From the NCBI RefSeq assembly GCF_000975155.1, contig NZ_BBRG01000003.1, positions 62,001 to 126,000 of the forward strand: a stretch of DNA of 64,000 nt, read 5' to 3'. Under the pieces are notes generated by a model, which saw only the letters and a program-made list of their open reading frames with translations, ran no database searches and was not told where the DNA came from. Of the stretch, positions 46,584 through 54,238 are shown piece after piece. Position 1 is the stretch's first letter; each line of letters starts with the position of its first letter. Made by a program: the position numbers and the translations under genes. The DNA comes from Demequina globuliformis (GTDB lineage Bacteria; Actinomycetota; Actinomycetes; Actinomycetales; Demequinaceae).

Positions 46584-48413
46584 ATGATCGCTTCTGCACG
46601 CCGGACATTCAGCAGCGCGATCCGCGTCACCGCGGCAGCCGTGGCGGGGGTAGCGCTCCTGGTCTGCGCGCCAGCAGCGTACGCCGTGGGCGACGAGCCC
46701 GAGCCGAGCCACTCGCCGCTCCTCGCCAGCGCGGCGTCGACGGCACCCGACGCACCCGCCCCCTCGCCCAGTGCGACCGCGAGCGCGGAGCCGACCGTCT
46801 CTCCCTCCCCATCGCCGGAGGCAACGCCAGCGCCCAGCTCCCCGGCATCGCCACCACCGACTCCAACGGTGTCTGCAACGCCCGAGCCGACCACCACGAT
46901 TGATCCGCAGCCGACCACCACCGCCCGGCCCACCCCGAGCCCGACGCCTCGCCCCACGTCGTCGCCATCGGCCACCCCTCCTACGCCCTCTCCCTCGGCC
47001 ACCGCGTCGCCCACGCCAACCCCGACAAGCAAGCCGCCCGCCCCCACGGGGACGCCATCGGCCGACCCCGCTCCAACGGCCACGTCGTCCTCGACGCCCG
47101 CGCCGCCGTCGTCCTCAGTGGCCGCGCTCGGCCCCCAGTTGGGGCCCGCCCTGCCCACCGTCGTCTTTGCCGACGTCTCTGAGGTCGCGACCACCGCGCA
47201 CTACTCGCCGTTCGCGCAGGCGATTCAATGGGTGGTGCTCGCCGGTGTCATGGACGCCGGCACTGCGCCGTCCGGGGCCCGGCTGTTCTCTCCTGGAGAG
47301 ACTCCTACGCGGGCGCAGATGGCCGCCTATCTCTATCGCCTCGCTGGCGAGCCGCCACACACGCCTGCGGATGCCTCGCCCTATGTCGACGTCGATGCCT
47401 CCTCAGACGACTTCGACAACGTGAGTTGGCTCGCCGCCGCGGAGATTGCGCACGGTTGGAACACCCGCGACGGCGCCGAGTTCCGGCCGGACGCCGACCT
47501 CACGCGTGAACAGGTTGCTTCCTTCCTGTACGCCTTCGCCGGCTCGCCCGAGCTCGAGGCACCTCCGGTCGTGACGTTCGCGGACGTCGACCCAGCGTCA
47601 CCACATTACGAAGCCATCGTGTGGCTCGCTCAGATCGGTGCGGTGCAGGGGTGGCGCGATGGCGATGCTCGGCTCTTTAGGCCCGCCCAGGCCATCTCCC
47701 GCGCCGGCCTCGCCCAGGTGCTCTTCCAGACCCACCAAGCGGGCGTGTGGTTCGGCTCAGATACCGCGGCACGTCCGCTCATGCGCCATGCCGAGGTGCA
47801 GGTGGTTGGAACACCGTCGGTGCCCGTGCGCTCAGGCCCAGGCCTCCTCCACACGACGCTCGCCACTGTCAGCGCCGGTGACGTCATGGCAACGACCGGC
47901 GCGGCAGCGGCCAATGGCTGGGTGCAGGTCACGGTCGGGTCCGAGTCCGGCTGGGTGCCCGGGATCTACCTCGCCGGAGTTGACCGTGACAGCGTCGAAC
48001 GGGCTCGGCTCACTGCGACGAATGGAGCGCTGGCTGACCACGACCTGTGCGGATTGTCCTGGGCGCCAGGCCAGCAGCTTCTATGCCAGGCGGCCGGCGA
48101 CCTCGAGCGGCTCAACCGGGCCTTCAGCGCCCGCTACGGCATCGACATCCCCATCAGTGATTCGTATCGCGACCTGGCGGGCCAGGTGCGCGCCCGCGCG
48201 ACGCACGGCTCGCTCGCTGCCCAGCCGGGGACGTCCTACCACGGCTGGGGTGCCGCCGTGGATCTGTCTGGCGCAGGACTGCCAGGAGCATTCACCGGCG
48301 AGGCGTACGCATGGTTGCGCCAGCAGCTCACCGCGTACAACTGGATGCACCCCACGTGGGCGTGGCCCACGGGCGCGAAGCCCGAAGCGTGGCACCTCGA
48401 GTACACCGGGTAG
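46584..48413 (+). CDS. Secreted SLH-SH3-VanY carboxypeptidase
   Basis: A 609-residue exported wall protein. A signal peptide (1-34, ending AYA) is followed by a long Pro/Ser/Thr linker (about 50-178). Three SLH repeats lie at about 194-250, 265-320 and 330-385 and should bind a wall polymer. An SH3-like domain follows (404-463: [20 protein letters not shown]). The last 105 residues are an M15B D,D-carboxypeptidase (VanY type), with zinc ligands His553 and Asp560 in [11 protein letters not shown] and His604 in EAWHLEYTG, and Glu601 as the acid-base. A strong RBS (AAGGGGA) precedes the ATG. It is divergent from leuS. Confidence 0.9.
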   Translation: MIASARRTFSSAIRVTAAAVAGVALLVCAPAAYAVGDEPEPSHSPLLASAASTAPDAPAPSPSATASAEPTVSPSPSPEATPAPSSPASPPPTPTVSATPEPTTTIDPQPTTTARPTPSPTPRPTSSPSATPPTPSPSATASPTPTPTSKPPAPTGTPSADPAPTATSSSTPAPPSSSVAALGPQLGPALPTVVFADVSEVATTAHYSPFAQAIQWVVLAGVMDAGTAPSGARLFSPGETPTRAQMAAYLYRLAGEPPHTPADASPYVDVDASSDDFDNVSWLAAAEIAHGWNTRDGAEFRPDADLTREQVASFLYAFAGSPELEAPPVVTFADVDPASPHYEAIVWLAQIGAVQGWRDGDARLFRPAQAISRAGLAQVLFQTHQAGVWFGSDTAARPLMRHAEVQVVGTPSVPVRSGPGLLHTTLATVSAGDVMATTGAAAANGWVQVTVGSESGWVPGIYLAGVDRDSVERARLTATNGALADHDLCGLSWAPGQQLLCQAAGDLERLNRAFSARYGIDIPISDSYRDLAGQVRARATHGSLAAQPGTSYHGWGAAVDLSGAGLPGAFTGEAYAWLRQQLTAYNWMHPTWAWPTGAKPEAWHLEYTG

Positions 48414-48415
48414 TC

Positions 48416-48465
48416 CGGCACTGTGCCCCTAGTGCGGCGCCGGCACTGTGCCCCTAGTGCGGCGC
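48416..48465. repeat. 25-bp tandem repeat, two perfect copies
   Basis: The unit cggcactgtgcccctagtgc plus ggcgc lies at 48416-48440 and 48441-48465, with a fragment (gggcaccagtgcc) behind. Each unit has a small gcact/agtgc stem. It fills the gap between the SLH protein and the convergent transglutaminase gene. Confidence 0.9.
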
Positions 48466-48485
48466 GGGCACCAGTGCCTCTGTCG

Positions 48486-49322
48486 TCAGGCGGTCTGCGT
48501 CACCTTGACGGTGACGTCGAGGTCCTCGGTTGCCCCCGCGACCACGCCTGCCAGGGGCGGGATGTCGCGGTATTCGCGGGCGCGGCCCACAATGACGTGA
48601 TGGTCGCCGACTTCACGATCGTTGGTGGGGTCAAACCCTGTCCACTCGCCGCTCCACCATTCGATCCACGCGTGCGACTCCCCCTCGACTGTCTCGCCGA
48701 TCGAGGCATCGCGTGAGGGATGCAAGTATCCCGACACATACCGCGCGGGGATCCCGATCTCCCGCAAGGCACCAATGGCCAGTTGCGCCATGTCCTGGCA
48801 CACACCGGAACGACCCTCCCACGCGTCTTGGGCCGTCGAGTGCACTGACGTCACCCCCGGCACGTAGCGCACCTCCGAGTGGAGATACTCGCAGATGGCT
48901 CGAGCAGTCGAATCAGGCCCCAGGCGGTGGGAGGCATCACGCGCGAAATCCGCGAGCGCGTCAGGGGGCGCTGTCGCGGCGGAGTTGTCCAAGTACTCGC
49001 ACAACAGGTCACGCAGCTTTGGCCCCTCCAACGCCTCCCAGCCTGCCTTTTCCCCACGCGGCGGAGAGGACGCGACTTCGACGACCGACGATGCGGCGAC
49101 GGTCAGCGACGTGTGCGGCTGAAGCACCTCGAACACGGTGACATCACACTCCCAGTAGTCGCGGTAGGACGAACGCCAGGTCACGGGCGTGATGGACACC
49201 CGTGAGTCGAGGACGCGCTGCCGGGGCAGCCACGCCGGCACCACCCGCGCTTCGTTGTAGGACGAGCCAATCTCTGCTGCGTAGCGGAAGCGTGTGGTGT
49301 GTTCGATGCGCATGGTGGTCAT
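48486..49322 (-). CDS. Transglutaminase-like protein
   Basis: A 278-residue protein. An N-terminal beta domain (MRIEHTTRFRYAAEIGSSYN, with ITPVTWRSSYRDYWECDVTV) precedes the papain-like core. Its triad is Cys in GRSGVCQDMAQLAI, His in EGESHAWIEWWSG and Asp in WTGFDPTND. The cassette of ATP-grasp, alpha-E and transglutaminase is widespread, and peptide bond making or breaking has been suggested; no substrate is known. The ATG overlaps the alpha-E stop (ATGA). An ATG three codons later is also possible. Confidence 0.9.
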   Translation of the reverse strand: MTTMRIEHTTRFRYAAEIGSSYNEARVVPAWLPRQRVLDSRVSITPVTWRSSYRDYWECDVTVFEVLQPHTSLTVAASSVVEVASSPPRGEKAGWEALEGPKLRDLLCEYLDNSAATAPPDALADFARDASHRLGPDSTARAICEYLHSEVRYVPGVTSVHSTAQDAWEGRSGVCQDMAQLAIGALREIGIPARYVSGYLHPSRDASIGETVEGESHAWIEWWSGEWTGFDPTNDREVGDHHVIVGRAREYRDIPPLAGVVAGATEDLDVTVKVTQTA

Positions 49323-50251
49323 AGCGCCTCCTGATTCCATGCGACGGTCGCGTCGGGAAGGAAGTAGCGGTCACGGATGAGGTCCGATGCCGTGGCACAG
49401 GCTTGCTGTACGGCTTGCATTTGGTTGCGGAGGTCGTCCAGCACCTCCCTCACCGGCGAGTACTCGAGGGTGGTGCGGGCACGCCCGAGAGCCAATTGGG
49501 CTCGCCCCGCAAGGGTGCGGTTGCGTTCCTCACCTTCGATGCGTGTGAGGAACTCCTCCGCCATGTTGAGGTTGTAGGCGATGGAGCGTGGGAAGTACCG
49601 GTCGATCAGAATGAACTCTGCGGCGCGTTCTTCGACGACGAGGGCACGCACGGTGCGCAGGTATGCCTCGTGCGCTGAGCAGGTGCGCAGCAGCGTGGTC
49701 CAGTCGGGCCCCGTGGTGCCGTCGAGCGAGCGCGTCATGAGCAGCCGGGCGATCATGTCCGCGCGCTCAAGGGAGCGCCCCAGTTCGAGGAAGTTCCACA
49801 CATCGTCGCGCGACGTGGTGGCACTCGCGAGCCCACGCGTAACAGCGGTCCGCTCACGCACCCAGTCAAAGTACTCGTGCGGCCGACGGTGGCCTCCAGT
49901 CCAGCGGCGCAGCTCCATCCTCGTGGTGTTGAGGCTGTGCCACACCTCGGTGGAGATGACCTCGCGCGCCCGGCGCGCATTCTCGCGCGCGGCCATGAGG
50001 GATCCGGCGATCGATGACAGCTGCTCGGGGTCGTAGGCAAGTGTGGCGAGCACATCCCGCTGAGTCAGCACGGCATCGGGCTCGAACGAGACGTTCATGA
50101 CGTTGAGCAGCGATGCGTTGGCGGACGGCTCGTCCACCCAGGGGTCCTCAAGGAGCACATTCAGGTGGACATCGAGCAGGCGCGCGGTGTTATCTGCACG
50201 CTCGACGTAGCGTCCAATCCAAAACAGCGACTCTGCGATGCGGCTCAGCAT
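49319..50251 (-). CDS. Alpha-E domain protein (DUF403)
   Basis: A 310-residue all-helical protein. It opens MLSRIAESLFWIGRYVERAD, the family signature, and continues with DDVWNFLELGRSLERADMIA, which repeats the same E-R-A-D theme. It always travels with a circularly permuted ATP-grasp enzyme and a transglutaminase and is thought to assist them; no activity is known. The ATG at 50251 lies within the end of the ATP-grasp gene; the longer frame is a shadow of its Gln-rich tail. Confidence 0.92.
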   Translation of the reverse strand: MLSRIAESLFWIGRYVERADNTARLLDVHLNVLLEDPWVDEPSANASLLNVMNVSFEPDAVLTQRDVLATLAYDPEQLSSIAGSLMAARENARRAREVISTEVWHSLNTTRMELRRWTGGHRRPHEYFDWVRERTAVTRGLASATTSRDDVWNFLELGRSLERADMIARLLMTRSLDGTTGPDWTTLLRTCSAHEAYLRTVRALVVEERAAEFILIDRYFPRSIAYNLNMAEEFLTRIEGEERNRTLAGRAQLALGRARTTLEYSPVREVLDDLRNQMQAVQQACATASDLIRDRYFLPDATVAWNQEAL

Positions 50252-51858
50252 GACGTGCCCTCCGTCGCGCCAGGGGCCTGCCGGTGTTGCTGTTGCTGCT
50301 GTTGTTGCTGCTGCTGGCCGGCGGCGACATCCTCTGGGTGACTGGACTGCGGGACTGAAGCCATTCCGGACAACTCGATGCGCCCCTCGACGGGCGCCCG
50401 GTGGCGCCGCCACTGACGCGCGCCGCCCAACACCCACGTGTCCTTTGACCCGCCGCCTTGGGAGGAATTGACAATCAGTTGCCCTCGTTCAAGCGCCACC
50501 CGCGTGAGGCCTCCAGGGAGCACCCATTGCTCCTCACCGTCGTTGATCGCGAATGGGCGCAGGTCGACGTGTCGTGGCTCAAGTCCGTCCTCCGTCAGGG
50601 TGGGCACCGTGGACAGTTGAATCACCGGTTGCGCAATCCATCCGCGCGGATCGCGCTGGATTGTCGCGCGTGCCTCTGCCAATTGCGCGCGGCTGGCGTT
50701 CGGACCAATCAACACGCCCTTGCCGCCCGCACCGTCAACGGGCTTGACGACGAGTTCCTCCAGCCGGTCGAGCACCTCTTCGCGCGCCTCGGGTTCCTCC
50801 AGGCGCCAGGTATCAACATTGGGCAAGATCGGCTCTTCTCCCAGGTAGTACCGGGTGAGGTCCGGCATGTAGGTATAGATCAACTTGTCGTCGGCGACGC
50901 CGTTTCCGACAGCGTTCGCGATGGTCACGTTGCCCAGCCGCGCGGCGTTGATGAGACCAGGGGCGCCCAGGGACGAGTTTGGCCTGAACTTCACTGGGTC
51001 GAGGAAGTCGTCATCCACCCGCCTGTAGATGACGTCGACGCGCCGGCGCCCGGCGGTGGTGCGCATGAACACGTGGCCATTGACGGTCTCGAGGTCGCGC
51101 CCTTCCACCAGTTCCACGCCCATGGTGCGCGCAAGCAGGGAATGCTCGTAGTAGGCCGAGTTATAGACACCGGGGGTCAGCACCACCACGGTCGGGTCGT
51201 GCACACCTTCGGGTGCACTCTTGGCGAGAGCCGCCCGCAGCCGGCGCGAGTACTCCAGCACGGGCCGGATGCCCATGGCCCCGTACAGCTCGGGGAACAT
51301 CTGGCTCATCGCGCGGCGGTTGGACAGCACGTAACTCACTCCGGACGGGACCCGCACGTTGTCTTCCAAGACGCGCCAGATGCCTTGACTGTCGCGCACC
51401 AGGTCAATGCCTGACACGTGTACGCGAACTCCGTTGGCGGGTTCGACGCCGGCGACGGCCCGGTAGAAGTACTGGCTCGTCGCAATGAGTTTGCGGGGCA
51501 CCACGCCATCTGTGACGCACCGCTGCGAACCGTAGACGTCCGCCAAGAACGCTTCCAGCGTGCGTACGCGTTGGGCGACTCCGGGCGAGATGATGTCCCA
51601 CTCGTCGCTGCCGATCACGCGGGGAACAATGTCCAGCGGGAACGGACGCTCCTCCCCCGCGTGATCAAAGGTCACCCCCTGCGCGAGGTACGTCGAGGCG
51701 AGAGCCTCTGCGCGGGCGGTGAGGTCCTCGCGTGACATCCGCTCAAGCTCGTCGTACACGCGGCGGTACGGTTCGCGCACCTCACCGTGCACGTCCATCG
51801 CCTCGTCCCACGCCGCCACCGGCGCGTATCCACTCCACGGGGTCGCAGCATCGGTCAT
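50245..51858 (-). CDS. Circularly permuted ATP-grasp protein (DUF404/407)
   Basis: A 537-residue protein likely to ligate a carboxylate and an amine at ATP cost. Motifs include GIDLVRDSQGIWRVLEDNVR with PSGVSYVLSNRRAM, IYRRVDDDFLDP, and the nucleotide site VVKPVDGAGGKGVLIG. SQGGGSKDTWVL near the end is family-specific. The C-terminus is unusual: ten consecutive Gln (near 515-524, mixed CAA and CAG) and a short hydrophilic tail. It heads the three-gene cassette, overlapping alpha-E by 7 nt. Confidence 0.92.
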   Translation of the reverse strand: MTDAATPWSGYAPVAAWDEAMDVHGEVREPYRRVYDELERMSREDLTARAEALASTYLAQGVTFDHAGEERPFPLDIVPRVIGSDEWDIISPGVAQRVRTLEAFLADVYGSQRCVTDGVVPRKLIATSQYFYRAVAGVEPANGVRVHVSGIDLVRDSQGIWRVLEDNVRVPSGVSYVLSNRRAMSQMFPELYGAMGIRPVLEYSRRLRAALAKSAPEGVHDPTVVVLTPGVYNSAYYEHSLLARTMGVELVEGRDLETVNGHVFMRTTAGRRRVDVIYRRVDDDFLDPVKFRPNSSLGAPGLINAARLGNVTIANAVGNGVADDKLIYTYMPDLTRYYLGEEPILPNVDTWRLEEPEAREEVLDRLEELVVKPVDGAGGKGVLIGPNASRAQLAEARATIQRDPRGWIAQPVIQLSTVPTLTEDGLEPRHVDLRPFAINDGEEQWVLPGGLTRVALERGQLIVNSSQGGGSKDTWVLGGARQWRRHRAPVEGRIELSGMASVPQSSHPEDVAAGQQQQQQQQQQHRQAPGATEGTSC

Positions 51859-51944
51859 TCCCCCACGTTAACCGGGGATCGTGTCGAGCGCGTGGCGGGC
51901 GTGTATCCGCCGCGTGTCTCCCGTGCGCCGCCCCTGAGCGTGGC

Positions 51945-53306
51945 CTAGCTGGGCTTCTCCGCGCCGCGCCTGGCGTAGTACCACCAGGCCACCACGGTGC
52001 CGACGGCGGACAACGCCGTCCACCACCAGAACAGTGTGTAGCTGGGTGTGGAGGCCAGAATGACGGAGAAGAAGAACGGGCCAAAGGCAGCGACCGCGGA
52101 GGTCCACCCAATGACGCCGCCGGACTCGACGCGGTTGAAGATGTACGGCATCTGCTTAAACGTGGACGCGTTGCCGATTCCTGAGAAGAAGAAGATCGCG
52201 AGCATGCCCCAGAGGAACTTCGGGAAGTCATCGGCAGACTCAGGTGACAGTTGCATGGCGGTGTATGCGCACGAGGCCACGAGCCCTGCGCACGAGAGCA
52301 CCGTCACTTTGCCGCCGCCAAATTTGTCAGCGACGGGACCAAAGAGCACGCGGGCCGCTGAGCCCACGAGGGCGCCCAAAAACGCGTACTGCAGCGGATC
52401 GATTCCCGCGTCCCCGAACACGCCGGTGCCAAACGTCTCATCGATCAACAGGGCGAAGACCGCCGCGAAGCCTGAGAAGGCACCGAAGGTGATGACATAC
52501 AGGAGCGTCATCATCCACGTGTGCTTGTTCTTAAAGATCACGAACTGGTCGGTGACCTTCGACACCTTCATGGGGATCGAACGCAGGTAGAGCCACGAGA
52601 TCACGATGCCAATCACGGTGAGCGACGCCCATGCGTAGCTGGCGTTTTGGTACCACACCTCCTCAGTCGCCCCAGTGGCGTCGTCGACCAGCGTCTGCGA
52701 GGGACCGATCACTCCCGATGCGAATCCGCCCAGCAGCATGAAGCTCACGATCCAGGGAGTCGCCAACTGCACAATGCTGACCCCGAAGTTACCCACGCCT
52801 GCCTGGATGCCGAGCGCTGTTCCGGCCTTCGCCTTGGGAAAGAAGTAGGAGGTAGACGGCATAAAGCCCGCGAAGGCGCCGCCACCAATTCCGGTCGCGA
52901 AACTCAGGACGAGCAACACCCAGTAGGGAGTGTCGGGGTTCTGAATGGCCACCGCCCAGCCGATGATCGGGATCAACAAGAGCGCCATGGTGTAGGTGAC
53001 GAGCTTGCGCGTGCCGAGGACGGGCGGCAGGAACGTCCACACCATCCGCAGGAACCCGCCGGCAAGCCCGGGCATAGCCGTGAGCCAATACAACTGGCTA
53101 CTTGAGATCTCAAAACCGAGATCGTTGAGCACAGGCGCTATCGCGGAGACCAAGAACCAGACGATGAAGCACAGGATGAGGTCAAAGGTCGTGATGGCGA
53201 GCGTGCGCCATGCGCGCCGCTTGTCCCAGGAGGGCCCCTCTGAGTCCCAGTCCTTGAGCCAGTCCTGGCCGGTCCTCGCTGGAACGGCGGCTGCTGCATC
53301 AGACAT
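51945..53306 (-). CDS. narK: Nitrate/nitrite transporter, NarK type
   Basis: A 453-residue major facilitator with 12 helices. The nitrate signature is GIGGGAFAGFMPSTSYFFPK, with a second in LGIQAGVGNFGVSIVQL. It could bring in nitrate or exchange nitrite. The ATG at 53306 was picked because the helices and the homology begin soon after; the longer frame adds Pro-rich shadow. It is divergent from the regulator-narGHJI genes and shares their control region. Length fits NarK rather than a NarK1-NarK2 fusion. Confidence 0.93.
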   Translation of the reverse strand: MSDAAAAVPARTGQDWLKDWDSEGPSWDKRRAWRTLAITTFDLILCFIVWFLVSAIAPVLNDLGFEISSSQLYWLTAMPGLAGGFLRMVWTFLPPVLGTRKLVTYTMALLLIPIIGWAVAIQNPDTPYWVLLVLSFATGIGGGAFAGFMPSTSYFFPKAKAGTALGIQAGVGNFGVSIVQLATPWIVSFMLLGGFASGVIGPSQTLVDDATGATEEVWYQNASYAWASLTVIGIVISWLYLRSIPMKVSKVTDQFVIFKNKHTWMMTLLYVITFGAFSGFAAVFALLIDETFGTGVFGDAGIDPLQYAFLGALVGSAARVLFGPVADKFGGGKVTVLSCAGLVASCAYTAMQLSPESADDFPKFLWGMLAIFFFSGIGNASTFKQMPYIFNRVESGGVIGWTSAVAAFGPFFFSVILASTPSYTLFWWWTALSAVGTVVAWWYYARRGAEKPS

Positions 53307-53429
53307 CGGCGTCTGCCTTTCTGTCGTGGCTTGATTCCTAGCGTGGCCCGGTTTCGAGGGATCTGCCACCGGAACGTCGCCACAAGCCCTCCCGGGAGGT
53401 GATGCCTGCCGTGGACCCTCCGACACATG

Positions 53430-53464
53430 TTTTTTACACCTCCGTCAGAGTTCCTTGTAAAAAA
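53430..53464. promoter_or_regulatory. AT-rich inverted repeat in the narK/regulator gap
   Basis: ttttttaca (53430-53438) and tgtaaaaaa (53456-53464) are exact complements, spaced by 17 nt. They sit 36 nt before the regulator ATG and 124 nt before narK. They may be an operator, or two divergent -10-type elements (tgtaaaa on each strand). This is the most AT-rich spot of the region. Confidence 0.6.
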
Positions 53465-53500
53465 TGCACGGTCCCACTCCCACGTGCTAGGACAGTGGAT

Positions 53501-54238
53501 ATGAGCCCCGACGGCGAGAGCATCGGTCGTGCATTGCGGACAGCGGCGTCCCACAGCAACGCGGCCCCATCACCGGGCATCTCCACGCGCCGCGCCGTCG
53601 CGCAGGGCCTGCGCCACCACGACTCCGCTGTCACCGTCACTGAACTCGCACGCCGCCTCGACCTGCATGCGAACACCGTTCGCAATCACCTCGACTCCCT
53701 CGCAGACGACGGGCTCGTCGAGCGAAGCCAGCGGCGCAGTGGTCGCCGGGGGCGCCCCTCAACGGTCTACGCGCCGCTGTCGACCGGCTTACTCCCGCTC
53801 GAAGAACTGTCTGCCGAACTCACTGCAGCGCTCGACGCGTGCGATGCCTCCGCCATCGCAAAGACCTCCGCGCGCGCATGGAAACCCGCACGTACCCAGG
53901 CGGCAGCCGAGCCCGATGAGGCCGTCGACCACGCGGTCGAGGTCCTCCGAGACATCGGTTTCGACGCCAGCCGCAATCGCGTGGGTGACGAGATCACGAT
54001 GACGAATTGCCCCTACGCAAGCCTCTTTCCGGACCATCCCGAGATCTGCGCGATTCACGCCGAACTGATCCACAACACGCTCAGCGTCAGCGGTCAGCCG
54101 GTCTCGGTCAAAGCCGTCGACGTGTGGGTGCGTCCCGGCATGTGCCGCGCCCGCCTGAACAGGGCCGATGTTTCCCCCCGCTTCACCGTTCCCTCCCATC
54201 CCGTCAACGACGACACGACCGCACGCGAGGAGCCTTGA
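53501..54238 (+). CDS. SufR/ArsR-like (COG2345) regulator with C-terminal cysteines
   Basis: A 245-residue regulator. A winged helix fills residues 40-90 (VTVTELARRLDLHANTVRNH, then GRRGRPSTVY). The C-terminal part holds TNCPYASLFPDHPEICAIHA and VRPGMCRARL, with Cys170, Cys183 and Cys215 likely to ligate an Fe-S cluster, as in SufR relatives; an additional Cys114 lies in the linker. It has no Pfam name I can give with certainty. The stop overlaps the narG start (TGATG), so it is cotranslated with nitrate reductase and probably controls it. Confidence 0.75.
   Translation: MSPDGESIGRALRTAASHSNAAPSPGISTRRAVAQGLRHHDSAVTVTELARRLDLHANTVRNHLDSLADDGLVERSQRRSGRRGRPSTVYAPLSTGLLPLEELSAELTAALDACDASAIAKTSARAWKPARTQAAAEPDEAVDHAVEVLRDIGFDASRNRVGDEITMTNCPYASLFPDHPEICAIHAELIHNTLSVSGQPVSVKAVDVWVRPGMCRARLNRADVSPRFTVPSHPVNDDTTAREEP

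Noticed and set aside
46427-47194. A 256-codon extension of leuS with Gly/Val-rich sequence
   Set aside because: It is the opposite strand of the Pro/Ser/Thr-rich stalk of the secreted protein; the leuS homology starts at the GTG at 46426.
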